DNA from: JBEBSD01 sp040394475
Lineage (GTDB): Bacteria > Bacteroidota > Bacteroidia > Cytophagales > Spirosomataceae
Length of the DNA: 64,000 nucleotides
NCBI GenBank assembly: GCA_040394475.1
Contig: JBEBSD010000013.1
Span: 39,716 to 103,715 of the forward strand
Direction: 5' to 3'
Shown: piece after piece, positions 1 to 8,793 of the stretch
Layout of the letters: each line of letters starts with the position of its first letter
Numbering within the stretch: position 1 is the stretch's first letter
Translations under genes and position numbers: made by a program
Notes under the pieces: generated by a model
The model's database searches: none
Told to the model about the DNA's origin: nothing
What the model saw: the letters and a program-made list of their open reading frames with translations, nothing else

Positions 1-41
1 GGCTTTCACGGCAGGAGAATTAAAAGCATAAACATTCAAAA

Positions 42-1148
42 ATGAAAAAGCATTTAATCAGACGCGGGTGGCTGCTGTTTCTAGTCATAGGATATACTCC
101 CATCGTCATTCACGGACAATCCGCCCGGACAACGGTAACAATCAAAGGTGAAAAATGGCACCTCAACGGCGAGCCCACCCTGAAAGGAAAAAGCTGGAAA
201 GGATACACCGTTGAAGGCCTGCTGCCCAATGCACGCATGGTACAGGGAATTTATGACGACCTGAACCCGGAGACCCGAAACCTTTGGAAGTATCCCGACA
301 CCGGCCAATGGGATGCGGAACGGAACAACATGGAATTTCTTGGCGCAATGGCAGAATGGCGTGCCGCCGGACTGCTGGCCATTACGCTCAACCTGCAGGG
401 CGGCAGTCCGCAAGGATATTCGCAGCAGCAGCCCTGGCATAATTCGGCCATTGATGAAGCGGGACAGCTCCGACACGACTACATGAACCGGCTGGAAAAA
501 ATCATCGTCAAAGCAGATCAACTGGGTATGGTCGTCATACTGGGCCTGTTTTATTTCGGTCAGGACCAGCGGATTAACAACGAAGCGGGGGTAGTACGCG
601 CCGTTGACAACACCGTGGACTGGCTTTTTAAGAAAGGCTTCCGGAATGTCGTGATCGAGGTAGCCAACGAATGTGATAACAACAAATACGACCACGCTAT
701 CATCCAACCGGACAGGGTCTGCGAATTAATTGAGCGCATACAAAGTCAGCACCGCGACGGGTACAGGTTGCTCGTCGGCACAAGCTTCAACGGCGGACGT
801 ATTCCTTCGAATGACGTAATAGCGAAATCCGATTACATTCTCGTGCACGGAAACGGCGTGAAAACACCCGCCGGTATCAACAATATGGTGAACACCATCC
901 GGAACAGAAGCAGCTATACCCCCAAACCCATCGTGTACAACGAGGACGATCATTTTGATTTCGAGAAACCGCTCAATCACTTTACGGCGGCCACAAGCGC
1001 TTATGCTTCCTGGGGCTACTTCGACTATAGGATGGACGGAGAGCGCTTCCATGAGGGCTACCAGAGTGTGCCGGTCGACTGGACAATCGGCTCCGAAAGA
1101 AAAAGAGGCTTTTTTAAACAGGTAAAAGAAATGACGGGAGGCAGATGA
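42..1148 (+). CDS. Exported clan GH-A-like glycoside hydrolase (family unassigned)
   Basis: Predicted exported hydrolase of 368 aa. A basic N-terminus and hydrophobic stretch (residues 1-25, ending in HGQS) form a signal peptide. The rest looks like a TIM barrel with two candidate catalytic acids: E210 in VANECDN, resembling the NE acid/base motif of clan GH-A, and E301 in VYNEDDHF, placed where the nucleophile would be. The strand-like stretch VVILGLFYF near residue 165 also fits GH-A barrels. The family (GH5-like or other) and substrate cannot be named. It lies at the window edge, 275 bp before a sigma factor, so it may belong to an operon further left. Function is inferred from motifs only. 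Confidence 0.6.
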   Translation: MKKHLIRRGWLLFLVIGYTPIVIHGQSARTTVTIKGEKWHLNGEPTLKGKSWKGYTVEGLLPNARMVQGIYDDLNPETRNLWKYPDTGQWDAERNNMEFLGAMAEWRAAGLLAITLNLQGGSPQGYSQQQPWHNSAIDEAGQLRHDYMNRLEKIIVKADQLGMVVILGLFYFGQDQRINNEAGVVRAVDNTVDWLFKKGFRNVVIEVANECDNNKYDHAIIQPDRVCELIERIQSQHRDGYRLLVGTSFNGGRIPSNDVIAKSDYILVHGNGVKTPAGINNMVNTIRNRSSYTPKPIVYNEDDHFDFEKPLNHFTAATSAYASWGYFDYRMDGERFHEGYQSVPVDWTIGSERKRGFFKQVKEMTGGR

Positions 1149-1350
1149 AGCTGCTTTTTCCGGGGCCGCCGTACCGGCAAAGCGCCAATGCCAGGATTTC
1201 CCGGGAAGCCTCGGACTCGTTCCGACTACCTTCGAATAGGCCGGATGATTGTCTCCCAGAAATCCGACTGGCATTTCATCGAAATGCTCCTGAATTGAAG
1301 CGATCATGTGCCCCAACCCGCAAAACAGGTAAATTATTTATCAATATCAT

Positions 1351-1358
1351 TATATTTG
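1351..1358 (+). promoter_or_regulatory. Candidate Bacteroidota -7 box upstream of the sigma factor gene
   Basis: The sequence TATATTTG matches the Bacteroidota -7 consensus TAnnTTTG exactly. It lies 64 bp before the sigma factor ATG at 1423, in an AT-rich stretch. No convincing TTTG -33 element is seen at the usual distance, so only half of the promoter is supported. Confidence 0.35.
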
Positions 1359-1422
1359 CATGAATAGTTACTCTAAAGCATTCCATCGACTAACCGCATA
1401 GGGTCAGCTAAACCGTAATCCC

Positions 1423-1989
1423 ATGGAGGAGATGTTAAGAATAGCTAACGGAGATGAACAGGCGTTCTCCCGGCTGTTCCACCGTTATCGGGATAAAATA
1501 TATGCTGTGGCCTTTAAGCTGACGGATTCTTCCTTTATTGCGGGAGAAGTCGTGCAGGAAGTTTTTTTAAAAGTCTGGACGAGAAGAGATACACTCCGCG
1601 GGATAAGCGACCCCGAGGGTTATCTCTTTATCATGGCCCGTAATTGCGTATTTACCAATCTGAAAAAGATTGCCCGCCGGCAAACCACCGAATCAGACTG
1701 GCAATCCTTGGCTGACGTATCCGAAAACAGTACCGAGAATCAGGTAGCAACGGATGAATATGCGGAGATTTTTCGGCAGGCAATCGAGATCCTGCCGCTT
1801 CAGCAGAAACAGGTCTATCTATTGAGCCAGGAAGAAGAGATGACCCGTAACGAAATTGCTGAATTACTGCAAATCTCTCCTGAAACTGTAAAAACTCATC
1901 TCTCAAGAGCGATGAAAGTGGTTCGCGCGTACTTTACTTCCCGGCTGGGCATCACCATTTCACTCTTCTTCATTTTCTTCCTTATTTAA
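1423..1989 (+). CDS. ECF sigma factor, FecI-type
   Basis: RNA polymerase sigma factor of 188 aa, typical for extracytoplasmic-function sigma factors. Region 2 spans about residues 8-75 (FHRYRDKIYAVAFKL, then EVVQEVFLKVW). Region 4 spans about 120-172 (LPLQQKQVYLLSQEEEMT with a helix-turn-helix around EIAELLQISPETVKTHLSRA). The last 14 residues are a strongly hydrophobic tail (LGITISLFFIFFLI), not needed for the sigma fold. It heads a cassette with FecR, STN-type SusC and SusD, the classic arrangement in which substrate binding outside releases the sigma factor to transcribe the transporter genes. Confidence 0.9.
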   Translation: MEEMLRIANGDEQAFSRLFHRYRDKIYAVAFKLTDSSFIAGEVVQEVFLKVWTRRDTLRGISDPEGYLFIMARNCVFTNLKKIARRQTTESDWQSLADVSENSTENQVATDEYAEIFRQAIEILPLQQKQVYLLSQEEEMTRNEIAELLQISPETVKTHLSRAMKVVRAYFTSRLGITISLFFIFFLI

Positions 1990-2088
1990 CACTTTTTCAA
2001 AAAACATCCAGGCTTGTCCCCCAAGGGGTAAGTGAGAGGAGTCTTTATAGCAAAGACGAAACCAGGTACGCAATCAAAATGCACGAAC

Positions 2089-3333
2089 ATGTCCAGTGAG
2101 CGGATCAGCTATTTGTTTTACCGGCACTATGAAAAAACGGCTTCTCCCGCCGAGCGGACCGAGTTGATGCAATTGATACAGTCCGGTGTCTATCATGAAG
2201 CGCTTAAAACAGGTATCCTGGACGTACTCACAAAAGAAAAAGGAGATTACAAGCTTTCTCATGCGGCAGCCGAACAAATCCTCTCTGCAATTCTCCAAAA
2301 AGGAGTGGATTCACTTGTCCTCCCGTCTTCCAATGAGCTGGCTGAAAGCCGCAATTTCACTGAAGAGTCACGAGCGTTCAGGATTTCATGGATTCCGAAA
2401 CTGGCTGCGGCATCAGCCATCGTTCTGGCATCATTGCTGGGCTATCACCTCTGGGACAAGGATGCCGGCAACGGAGAAACACCCATCTCCCTGACGGGCG
2501 CAACTGCTGATCTTCCGCCAGGGAAAGACAAAGCCATGCTTTCGCTGTCAAACGGGACCCGTTTAGATCTGGACAGCCCTGATACGGAGGCGTTGCTCCG
2601 ACAGCTCGGTATCAGTAACGATCACAACAAAGGAGAGCTTACCTACCGCTCTACTTCAGCAACCATCGGGTACAGTACGCTGACAACCCCCTTCGGCGGG
2701 CAATATAAATTGGTGCTTCCTGACGGCTCGAAAGCCTGGTTAAATGCGGGATCGATGTTAACGTTTCCCAACACTTTTGAAAAGGACAGGAGAACCATTG
2801 AAATGAGCGGCGAAATCTATTTTGAGATAGCCCCTGATCCGGCAAAGCCGTTTATTGTTACGGTAAAAAGTACGGCAGATCAAAAGGAAACAGAAGTGAA
2901 AGTGTTAGGGACGCATTTTAACATCTCCTCTTATTCCGATGAGCCCCAAATCAAAACCACCTTGCTGGAGGGCTCGGTCGAAATAGCACGTAACGGCATT
3001 TCCAAAAGATTACATCCCGGACAGCAGGCCCAAATTGAACAGCGCTCAAGAGAGCCGGCTATCAACATCAAAAGTGTCGATGCCGTCAATGCGGTCGCCT
3101 GGAAAGACGGTCGCTTCGAGTTTAATGACAATATCAAAGATATTATGAGGCAAATCGCCCGCTGGTATGATGTAGAGATCGTTTATGAAGGCGACGTCGG
3201 CAGCAAATCGTTTGCCGGTACGATTCCCCGAAAGAATCAGATTTCTGACGTATTGAAAATGCTGGAGCTTACGGACGGTATCCGTTTCAAGATCGAGGGC
3301 CGTACTATAATTGTGAGGGCCGTGCCCATTTAA
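2089..3333 (+). CDS. FecR-family anti-sigma factor
   Basis: Inner-membrane anti-sigma factor of 414 aa that would hold the upstream ECF sigma factor and receive the signal from the STN domain of the SusC that follows. The cytoplasmic N-terminus (about 1-100) begins SSERISYLFYRHYEKTAS. One membrane span lies around WIPKLAAASAIVLASLLGY. The periplasmic FecR domain contains YSTLTTPFGGQYKLVLPDGSK and LNAGSMLTFP, then the C-terminal DUF4974-type region (FAGTIPRKNQISDVLKMLELT). The ATG at 2089 is preferred over an in-frame GTG at 2032, whose extra residues look unlike FecR proteins. Confidence 0.9.
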   Translation: MSSERISYLFYRHYEKTASPAERTELMQLIQSGVYHEALKTGILDVLTKEKGDYKLSHAAAEQILSAILQKGVDSLVLPSSNELAESRNFTEESRAFRISWIPKLAAASAIVLASLLGYHLWDKDAGNGETPISLTGATADLPPGKDKAMLSLSNGTRLDLDSPDTEALLRQLGISNDHNKGELTYRSTSATIGYSTLTTPFGGQYKLVLPDGSKAWLNAGSMLTFPNTFEKDRRTIEMSGEIYFEIAPDPAKPFIVTVKSTADQKETEVKVLGTHFNISSYSDEPQIKTTLLEGSVEIARNGISKRLHPGQQAQIEQRSREPAINIKSVDAVNAVAWKDGRFEFNDNIKDIMRQIARWYDVEIVYEGDVGSKSFAGTIPRKNQISDVLKMLELTDGIRFKIEGRTIIVRAVPI

Positions 3334-3508
3334 AATCACCTGAAATCCAACCTGAAACCTATTATGACAAATTCTACCTGAACTCGATCCCCGCAAGACT
3401 TCTATCAAAAAAAGCCGGATACGCTCGTAACGTACCCGACCCGAATTGGAGTAAGACTGCGATCATTTGGCGAAACGATTGTAACATTCTAACCCAACCA
3501 TCAAAATT

Positions 3509-6500
3509 ATGATTTTTTTAGACAAGGTCAAAACCGGCCGGATGGATTCGTATATCCAAAACCGTTTCAAGGTTTGGAAAGAATCCGGCCCTCCGGCCGA
3601 TTCAGAATACCTGAGAAAACTGTTTCTTACGATGAAACTAACGAGCTTATTCTGTTTGTTTGCTGTGGTTCATGTTACGGCTGCCACTTCCGAGGCGCAG
3701 AAGATCTCGTTTCAGAAAAAAGAGGCGACGCTTCTTGAGGTACTGCAATCCATTCGGCAACAAACCGGCTACCTCTACGTCTGTGACCTGGATATGGTGC
3801 AGCGGGCATCCAAAGTCTCTATTAATGTAACGCGAGCCAGTGTGGACGAGGTGCTGGCCACTGCTTTCAAAAATCAGCCGTTAACCTATACGATTCTTGA
3901 AAAAACGATCGTAGTGAAGCCTAAACGACACAAATCGCCACGGATCTCCCAGTCAGCCATAACGCGGGAAACAACTTTCCCCGACATTCAACCCGGCATG
4001 AACACACAGATCTCCGGCGCGCTCCTGGAAAAAATAAAATTGATGGATACAATTGACCGGACAGTCAAAGGAAAAATTACCGATGAAGAAGGCGAAGGCC
4101 TGCCGGGTGTAAGTGTAATCCTGAAAGGAAGCCAGCGCGGCACCACCAGCAACATTGACGGGGACTATGAACTTGTGCTTCCGGACGGTGCGAATACACT
4201 TGTTTTTTCGTTTGTGGGGTACCTGACCAGAGAAATAGAATTGGGCGCGCAGTCCGGGCTGGATGTTACCCTGACCGTTGACACCAAGTCGCTGGAAGAG
4301 GTAATTGTGGTAGGATATGGTACGCAGCGAAGGTCCGACGTAACCGGTGCAATCACTTCGATTTCTGAAAAAGAACTCAAAGAGGTCCCTGTAACAACGG
4401 CTCAGCAGATGTTACAGGGAAGAGCAGCTGGTGTGTATGTCGTACAGAGCAGCAACAAACCCGGCGCCGGCGCTAACGTGCAGATTCGGGGAAGGCGATC
4501 CTTCAGTGCAGGAAACGACCCTCTTTACGTCGTAGACGGAATACCCATAACCGGTGGGCTGAACGATATTAATCCCAGCGACATCACTTCTATGGAAGTA
4601 TTAAAAGATGCTTCGGCTACTGCCATATACGGCTCAAGAGGTGCAAACGGAGTCGTACTGATCACGACAAAAAGAGGGAAGGCAGGACAAACGTCCGTCA
4701 GTTATAACACCTACCTGGGTATCTCATCTATTTTTCGCTACGCCAATATGATGAACGGCGCCGAATTCGCGGCATATCGCAGGGAAGCAAGCAGGGGCGC
4801 CGGACAATATAATGAGGACAATCCGGAAGAAACTGAAAGGTATCTTTTTGAAGATGTAGAGTTAAAATCCATTGCAGAAGGCCGCTCAACTGATTATCAA
4901 CGGCTGGTAGTCGAAAACGGCTTTTCCCAAAACCATGATTTAAGTGTTTCCGGAGGAACGGAATCAACCCGTTACAATATGTCTCTTGGTTTTTTTCGCG
5001 ATAAAGGAATTATCCCCGGGCAAGACTTCACACGCTATACAACCCGCATTAATATAGATCAGAATATAGGCACACGGTTCACCGTTGGCACATCAACACT
5101 TGGCGTCTACAGCATTCAGAACGGCGCGGACATGAATCCCTTTAACGTAGCCGTAACGTTAAACCCGCTGGGACTTGCATTTGATGAAGACGGAAACATT
5201 ATCTTTCAGCCGACCAGCGAGCCCTCGTGGCGAAACCCGCTTTCGGACTTTGTGCCCGGAGCCATCATTAATGAAAACAAAAGGTTCAGATTATTTACCA
5301 GTCTTTACGGAGAGGCGGATATAATCGACGGCTTAAAATTCAGGACAAATTTTGGCCCCGACCTGATCAAGGGAAGAATAGGAAACTTCAGAGGCAGCAT
5401 GACGCATGCCCGCCTGGGAGGAGATCCTACCGCATCCATAAGTGAGGACTTTGTTTTCAATTACACATGGGAGAATATCTTAACCTTTCAGAAAAGGATT
5501 GCACAAAAACATAACCTGAATATCACCGGTCTGCACAGCGTGCAATCCCGTACCCAGGAGACCTTTTCTGCTAATGTTCAAGGACTTCCCGTAGAATCTC
5601 TGGAGTTTTATAACCTCGGGCAGGCCAATACAATAAATAGCGTCGGAAGCGGCTACTCAAAATGGGCGATCCTATCGTATATGGGACGGATTAACTATTC
5701 ATTTGATGACAGGTTCCTGGTAACTTTCACGGGCAGATTCGACGGGTCTTCCCGTTTCGCTCCGGGTCATCAGTGGGGATTTTTCCCGTCTGCAGCTCTC
5801 GCCTGGAACGTGATTAATGAAGAGTTCCTTCGTAATGTAGGCGTCGTCAATAACCTGAAAGTCAGATTGAGCTATGGCGAGACAGGAAACACCGGAATTG
5901 ACCCGTATCAAACTCAGGGGCTGCTTACCAGGACAACATACGACTTTGATGCTTCTCCTGCGTTTGGTTACAGATCGGGAACCATCAGGAACAACCAGCT
6001 TCGCTGGGAAACTACGGCTTCTACCAATTTTGGCCTTGATTTCGGGGTTTTCAATAACCGGATTAACGGAAGTCTTGAGTTTTATCGTTCCATAACCAGA
6101 GACCTGTTGCTCCCCCGCGTACTCCCCTTTACCAGCGGCTTTGGTTCCATCCTCGAAAACGTTGGATCGACGCGAAACACGGGCTTTGAAATCACACTCT
6201 CTTCCCAGATTATTGAACCTCAAAATACCAATGGATTTTCCTGGGCTACTGACCTGAATTTTTTCACAAACAAAGAACAGATCCTTGAGCTTTCGCAGGG
6301 TAAAGTAGACGACATTGGCAATGCAAGATTTATCGGGCAGCCTTTGACGGTTTTCTATGATTACAAAAAAACCGGTATCTGGCAGTCGGGCGAAGAAGAG
6401 CAGGCCGCAAATTATTCTTCACGTGTCGGTCAGATTAAGGTAGACGATACCAACGGCAACGAGATCATTGATCCGGACGATCGTGTTATACTGGGCACAA

Positions 6501-6976
6501 ACGTACCTAAGTTTTCGGGAGGATTTACAAACCGGTTTTCTTACAAGGGCTTTGATCTTTCTATCTTCCTGTTTGCAAGAGTTGGAGATATGATTCAAAG
6601 CAGCTACCACCAGGGAAGTATATTTCAGCTGGCAGGTCGATACAATAATTTTAAAGTAGACTATTGGACCCGGGATAACCCTACTAACGAATATCCTCAA
6701 CCCAACATTTCACAGGAAAGACCCCTGTTTAATACAACACTGACCTATTTCAGCGGCTCCTTCCTGAAGATCAGAAATATAAATCTGGGCTACAACCTCC
6801 CTCAAAATATTACAAACGCCCTCAAAATCAAATCCGGCCGGATATATGCCAGCGTTCAGAACCCCTGGATGTACGCACCTTATGTCCAGAAGCACAACGG
6901 AATAGACCCCGAAGTACCAACAGCCGATACGCCGCTTTCCAGGCTAAGCATGATAGGGTTAAATATTACATTTTAA
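3509..6976 (+). CDS. SusC/RagA TonB-dependent transporter with STN domain
   Basis: Outer-membrane TonB-dependent transporter of 1155 aa. A long N-terminal extension precedes the signal peptide (MKLTSLFCLFAVVHVTAA, about residue 42). An STN/secretin-like domain follows (about 65-130, EATLLEVLQSIRQQTGYLYV), then a CarboxypepD_reg-like domain (about 185-255, VKGKITDEEGEGLPGVSVIL), the plug (VIVVGYGTQRRSDVTGAI; LYVVDGIPI; SATAIYGSRGANGVVLITTK) and a barrel ending in a terminal Phe. The STN domain links it to the FecR/sigma pair upstream. The ligand is unknown. Translation could also begin at an ATG at 3632, directly at the signal peptide. Confidence 0.93.
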   Translation: MIFLDKVKTGRMDSYIQNRFKVWKESGPPADSEYLRKLFLTMKLTSLFCLFAVVHVTAATSEAQKISFQKKEATLLEVLQSIRQQTGYLYVCDLDMVQRASKVSINVTRASVDEVLATAFKNQPLTYTILEKTIVVKPKRHKSPRISQSAITRETTFPDIQPGMNTQISGALLEKIKLMDTIDRTVKGKITDEEGEGLPGVSVILKGSQRGTTSNIDGDYELVLPDGANTLVFSFVGYLTREIELGAQSGLDVTLTVDTKSLEEVIVVGYGTQRRSDVTGAITSISEKELKEVPVTTAQQMLQGRAAGVYVVQSSNKPGAGANVQIRGRRSFSAGNDPLYVVDGIPITGGLNDINPSDITSMEVLKDASATAIYGSRGANGVVLITTKRGKAGQTSVSYNTYLGISSIFRYANMMNGAEFAAYRREASRGAGQYNEDNPEETERYLFEDVELKSIAEGRSTDYQRLVVENGFSQNHDLSVSGGTESTRYNMSLGFFRDKGIIPGQDFTRYTTRINIDQNIGTRFTVGTSTLGVYSIQNGADMNPFNVAVTLNPLGLAFDEDGNIIFQPTSEPSWRNPLSDFVPGAIINENKRFRLFTSLYGEADIIDGLKFRTNFGPDLIKGRIGNFRGSMTHARLGGDPTASISEDFVFNYTWENILTFQKRIAQKHNLNITGLHSVQSRTQETFSANVQGLPVESLEFYNLGQANTINSVGSGYSKWAILSYMGRINYSFDDRFLVTFTGRFDGSSRFAPGHQWGFFPSAALAWNVINEEFLRNVGVVNNLKVRLSYGETGNTGIDPYQTQGLLTRTTYDFDASPAFGYRSGTIRNNQLRWETTASTNFGLDFGVFNNRINGSLEFYRSITRDLLLPRVLPFTSGFGSILENVGSTRNTGFEITLSSQIIEPQNTNGFSWATDLNFFTNKEQILELSQGKVDDIGNARFIGQPLTVFYDYKKTGIWQSGEEEQAANYSSRVGQIKVDDTNGNEIIDPDDRVILGTNVPKFSGGFTNRFSYKGFDLSIFLFARVGDMIQSSYHQGSIFQLAGRYNNFKVDYWTRDNPTNEYPQPNISQERPLFNTTLTYFSGSFLKIRNINLGYNLPQNITNALKIKSGRIYASVQNPWMYAPYVQKHNGIDPEVPTADTPLSRLSMIGLNITF

Positions 6977-6988
6977 TCAAGAAGGACG

Positions 6989-8617
6989 ATGAAAAAAACT
7001 GTTTTATATTTCGCAATCCTACAATCGTTGTTTGTTACCTCCTGCAATAACCTGTTAGTGGAAGATGTCAGGTCCCAAATCACGGATAACTACCTGAACA
7101 CGCCGCAAGGCTTCGAAAGTGCAGTCAATGCTGCTTACAGTCATATCCGTACCTTTTATGGCAGAGAGGAAGGAGGCGCACTCACGGTTTTCGGAACCGA
7201 CGAGTTCACAAACGGATATGGAGGCTCCTTCATGAATTTTAATTTTTACGATGCGGGGCTTAACCCCAGGGCCGGAGTGGTCGGACATTTGTGGGAAAAC
7301 ATGTATATAGCCATCAATACCTGCAATACCGTTATTAACAGAGCGAATTCGGTTGACGGATTGACTGAGCTTGTAAAAAGCCAGCGGCTCGGTGAAACAA
7401 GATTTTTACGCGCCTACTACTACTTTCTGCTCGTTCAGACTTTCGGCCCTGTTCACATCTCAATAGAAGAGTCTCAGGGAGTTATTGTGACTGCAAGCCG
7501 GTCACCGGTACCGGATGTATACAAGCTGATCATAGACGATCTGAAGTTTGCTATTGCTAACCTGCCGGCAGTTCCTGAACTATACGGCAGGGCTTCAAAA
7601 GGAGCGGCTGAATTTCTGTTGGCCCGCGTGTATCTCGCCAAGGTGGGCACCGAAGCAGCAGGCCCGGACGACTATGCAGAAGCGACACAACTTGCAAAAA
7701 ATGTTATTGAAAACTACAACTACGAGTTGTTGCCGGATTATGCAAAAATATTCGAACAGGGGAGTGCCGAAAAAAGCTCCGAAGTGGTTTGGGCAGTTCA
7801 GTACAGCAGCGACCTTTTGACAGTGGGAACCGGAAATTCGGCGCATCTGTATTTTCTCGCTGAATACGACCGGCTGCCGGGTATGGTGCGCGATATACCT
7901 AACGGCCGACCTTGGGTCCGGTTCAAACCTACGCAATGGACGATACTTGAGCTCTTTGACCGGACACATGATTCGCGGTACGAAGCCAGTTTCAAGTTTG
8001 TTTTTTACTGCAACAATCCGGGTACTTTTACGATCAGGAATAAGCAGGTAACACTCGCTTTAGGCGATACCGCTATTTGGGTTGCGGACAGGGAACTGAC
8101 CCCACTTGAAATTCAGAAGGCTGACTACAGCGTATTTACTCCTTCAACTTACAACGACCGCATCTATCCGACGTTGTCAAAATTCCTTGACCCAAAACGT
8201 ATCGCACTGCAGGAAGAGCGTGGTTCGAGAGACTTTCTGGCCTTTCGGATTGCCGACGCCTACCTCATGGCTGCAGAAGGCCTGTTAATGAACGGGCGGA
8301 AAGAAGAGGCGCTGCCCTACATTAATGCCGTACGTGTCCGCGCGGCTAAAGAAGGAGCCGGGGAAGCCATGAGGATAACTGCCGACCAGCTCGACATTGA
8401 CTTTTTGCTCGACGAGCGGGCCAGAGAACTCTTAGGCGAGTATACGCGATGGTTTGACCTGGCAAGGACAGACAAGCTGCTGGAACGCGTCAAAAAATTC
8501 AACCCCGAAGGAGCTTCCGATATCAGAGATTTTCATATGTTGAGGCCAATTCCTCAAACCCAGATCGACAGAACAGAAGGGGGCATACAGGCCTTTCCTC
8601 AAAATCCTGGTTATTAA
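6989..8617 (+). CDS. SusD/RagB-family surface lipoprotein
   Basis: Substrate-binding lipoprotein of 542 aa that caps the SusC encoded 12 bp upstream. The lipobox VTSC puts the lipidated cysteine at residue 19. TPR-like SusD signatures are present: RFLRAYYYFLLVQTFGPVHI near residue 135, AEFLLARVYLAKV near 205, and the C-terminal block DFLLDERARELLGEYTRWFDL followed by the typical ending FPQNPGY. Length and layout are normal for RagB/SusD proteins. The ligand cannot be read from the sequence, but the genes that follow (PSD1, DUF1501, cytochrome) suggest this pair feeds that module. Confidence 0.93.
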   Translation: MKKTVLYFAILQSLFVTSCNNLLVEDVRSQITDNYLNTPQGFESAVNAAYSHIRTFYGREEGGALTVFGTDEFTNGYGGSFMNFNFYDAGLNPRAGVVGHLWENMYIAINTCNTVINRANSVDGLTELVKSQRLGETRFLRAYYYFLLVQTFGPVHISIEESQGVIVTASRSPVPDVYKLIIDDLKFAIANLPAVPELYGRASKGAAEFLLARVYLAKVGTEAAGPDDYAEATQLAKNVIENYNYELLPDYAKIFEQGSAEKSSEVVWAVQYSSDLLTVGTGNSAHLYFLAEYDRLPGMVRDIPNGRPWVRFKPTQWTILELFDRTHDSRYEASFKFVFYCNNPGTFTIRNKQVTLALGDTAIWVADRELTPLEIQKADYSVFTPSTYNDRIYPTLSKFLDPKRIALQEERGSRDFLAFRIADAYLMAAEGLLMNGRKEEALPYINAVRVRAAKEGAGEAMRITADQLDIDFLLDERARELLGEYTRWFDLARTDKLLERVKKFNPEGASDIRDFHMLRPIPQTQIDRTEGGIQAFPQNPGY

Positions 8618-8793
8618 CGTACCTGGTCATCTCGCTAAAAATAAGTTGTCTCAGACAACAAATCCATGACTTCCTGCTATCAGAATACAGTTCTGACAGC
8701 AGGAGGCTGAGATGGAATTGCTTCAAGAAAGAGTGATAGAAAAATTAATCAATACCTCAATAGGGAATAAACTAAGGAATCACCGATTAAGTC

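Noticed and set aside
1149..1316. Minus-strand open frame with coding-like residues in the gap before the sigma factor
   Set aside because: It runs antisense through the end of the glycosidase gene and I recognise no family; too weak to call even a relic.
2032..2088. GTG start extending FecR by 19 residues
   Set aside because: The extra residues are unlike FecR N-termini and the ATG at 2089 begins the usual cytoplasmic domain.
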